A DNA stretch of 15,372 bases from Bacteroidales bacterium. GTDB lineage: Bacteria > Bacteroidota > Bacteroidia > Bacteroidales > Muribaculaceae. Made by a program: the position numbers and the translations under genes. The stretch is from contig JAUNCU010000053.1 in the NCBI GenBank assembly GCA_030526455.1, positions 1-15,372 on the forward strand. Direction: 5' to 3'. Below the pieces are notes generated by a model that was not told the origin of the DNA, did not search any database, and worked only from the letters and a program-made list of their open reading frames with translations. Shown here piece after piece: positions 14,467 to 15,372 of this stretch. Every line of letters starts with the position of its first letter. Position 1 is the first letter of the stretch.

Positions 14467-15270
14467 ATGAAACGATTTATTGTCACTATATTAGCGGCTG
14501 TTTTTGTTGCTCTTGGGGCTTTGGCTGAGGGGGTGATGAAGACGCACGAACGCATAGCCGACAATGGTTATCCGTTCTGGATTTATACGCCCGACGGCTA
14601 TGACGGCTCGCAGGCGCAACCTATTGTGCTTTTCCTGCATGGGCGTTCGCTCTGTGGGCGCAACCTGAATCAGGTGCTGCGCTACGGCACGCTCGACGCT
14701 ATCAAGAAGGGGATGAGTATGCCCGCTATCGTGCTTGCTCCGCAAAATCCTGGCGAGGCGTGGAAGCCTTCGAAACTGATGGATATCATCGAGTGGGCTG
14801 AGGCGAATTATAATGTGGACAAAAACCGCATCTATGTGCTGGGGATGAGTCTGGGTGGCTACGGCACCATGGATATGGCTGGCACCTATCCCGACAAGAT
14901 TGCGGCGGGTATGGCGCTGTGTGGTGGCTGCTACCTGAAGGACCAGACTGGCCTTGGCGACCTGCCGTTCTGGATTATTCATGGCACTGCCGACCGCGCG
15001 GTGGGTGTGAACGAATCGAAGAAGGTGGTGGCGGGGCTCCAGGAAAAGGGGCTCACGGAGCGCCTGCGCTTCGACTGGCTGCCGGGCGCATCGCACGGTG
15101 CTCTGGCACGCGCTTTCTACCTGAAGGATACCTACGACTGGCTCTTCGCCCACACCCTGCAGGATGAAGGCCGCCCAGTGGAAGAATACATCAGCATCGA
15201 CAACGCCATCCTGAAACTCGCCTACAACGAATTGCGCGAACTCCGCGCGCTGGTGGGAGAGGATGATTGA
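14467..15270 (+). CDS. Secreted alpha/beta-hydrolase (esterase or prolyl-oligopeptidase-like)
   Basis: This 267-residue exported serine hydrolase has a signal peptide (1-20, ALA cleavage). The fold is a PHB-depolymerase/feruloyl-esterase-like or S9-like alpha/beta-hydrolase. VLFLHG (54-59) is the oxyanion strand. The nucleophile elbow is GMSLGG (126-131, S128). The acid is in HGTADRAV (172-179, D176) and the histidine in GASHG (208-212, H210). All three catalytic residues are present. It lacks the beta-propeller of true prolyl oligopeptidases. A periplasmic esterase acting on dietary or host glycans or acylated compounds fits the family; the substrate cannot be told. The start is fixed by the promoter and signal peptide; upstream in-frame extension to 14326 overlaps the ATPase gene and is rejected. 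The C-terminal tail (about 235-267) is acidic. Confidence 0.88.
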   Translation: MKRFIVTILAAVFVALGALAEGVMKTHERIADNGYPFWIYTPDGYDGSQAQPIVLFLHGRSLCGRNLNQVLRYGTLDAIKKGMSMPAIVLAPQNPGEAWKPSKLMDIIEWAEANYNVDKNRIYVLGMSLGGYGTMDMAGTYPDKIAAGMALCGGCYLKDQTGLGDLPFWIIHGTADRAVGVNESKKVVAGLQEKGLTERLRFDWLPGASHGALARAFYLKDTYDWLFAHTLQDEGRPVEEYISIDNAILKLAYNELRELRALVGEDD

Positions 15271-15273
15271 TTC

Positions 15274-15372
15274 TTCAGGAGTTAAGAAGTTCCGGAGTTG
15301 AAGAAGTTAAGACGATTGTCTTGGCTTTTGGGCTATCTTAATTCAGGAGTTAAGAAGTTCAGGAGTTGAAGA
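15274..15372. repeat. Two 31-base direct copies of GGAGTTAAGAAGTT-type repeat
   Basis: Positions 15274-15304 and 15342-15372 differ at one base. Each is internally made of two similar halves with cores GGAGTTAAGAAGTT and GGAGTTGAAGA. The spacer has AAGAC/GTCTT (a small hairpin, 15310-15323). The second copy runs to the end of the window. It lies just past the hydrolase stop with no obvious intrinsic terminator. Confidence 0.75.

Noticed and set aside
1..15372. CRISPR arrays, insertion sequences, tRNA or rRNA genes
   Set aside because: The tandem repeats are too short and spacer-free for CRISPR. No transposase motif or terminal inverted repeat with target duplication was seen, and no tRNA cloverleaf or rRNA sequence was recognised by eye.

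Overview
The window looks like a chromosomal segment of a gut-type Bacteroidales bacterium (Muribaculaceae/Prevotellaceae-like). The evidence is: (i) promoter -7 boxes of the Bacteroidota form TAnnTTTG in front of several genes; (ii) a secreted BspA-type leucine-rich-repeat protein ending in a dockerin-like double calcium loop; (iii) a lipoprotein glutaminyl-cyclase-like M28 enzyme; (iv) a stand-alone DUF4143-type AAA ATPase and a Fic-wHTH protein typical of this phylum. Most genes are GC-rich in coding sequence with AT-rich, repeat-laden intergenic DNA. No rRNA, tRNA, CRISPR array or insertion sequence was seen.

Layout. Positions 1-175 hold AT-rich short tandem repeats. From 176 to 6612 a tight minus-strand run of seven genes (gaps of 5-39 bases) is read right to left: glutaminyl-cyclase-like lipoprotein, SDR oxidoreductase, HAD phosphatase, riboflavin kinase/FAD synthetase (ribF), a GT-C (GT87/DUF2029-like) membrane glycosyltransferase, a polysaccharide deacetylase, and a GtrB/ArnC-type polyprenyl-phosphate glycosyltransferase. 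One promoter is visible at the head (about 6633-6661). Positions 6613-7033 hold a G/T-rich block of repeated small hairpins and a strong bidirectional terminator. The BspA-like surface protein occupies 7034-10390 on the minus strand. A divergent intergenic region with promoter elements on both strands leads into plus-strand genes: a Fic-domain protein with C-terminal winged helix (10662-11780), a XerD-type tyrosine recombinase (11810-12721), a repeat-rich gap (12722-13060), an AAA ATPase with DUF4143-like C-terminus (13061-14398) and a secreted alpha/beta hydrolase (14467-15270). The window ends in a further repeat (15274-15372).

How the genes work together. ribF is housekeeping. The last three genes of the operon (GT-C transferase, CE4 deacetylase, GT2 polyprenyl-P-sugar synthase) match in function the ArnC-ArnD-ArnT and Francisella FlmF2-NaxD-FlmK logic: load an N-acylated sugar onto undecaprenyl phosphate, deacylate it, and transfer it outside the membrane. 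They are the best candidate here for an undescribed envelope-modification module, although substrate and acceptor are inferred. The other notable signals are at DNA level: a nine-base motif occurring five times inside the Fic gene in different frames and orientations, an exactly 33-base-periodic palindromic motif in front of the AAA ATPase, and families of nine-base tandem arrays flanked by T-tracts at both ends of the window.
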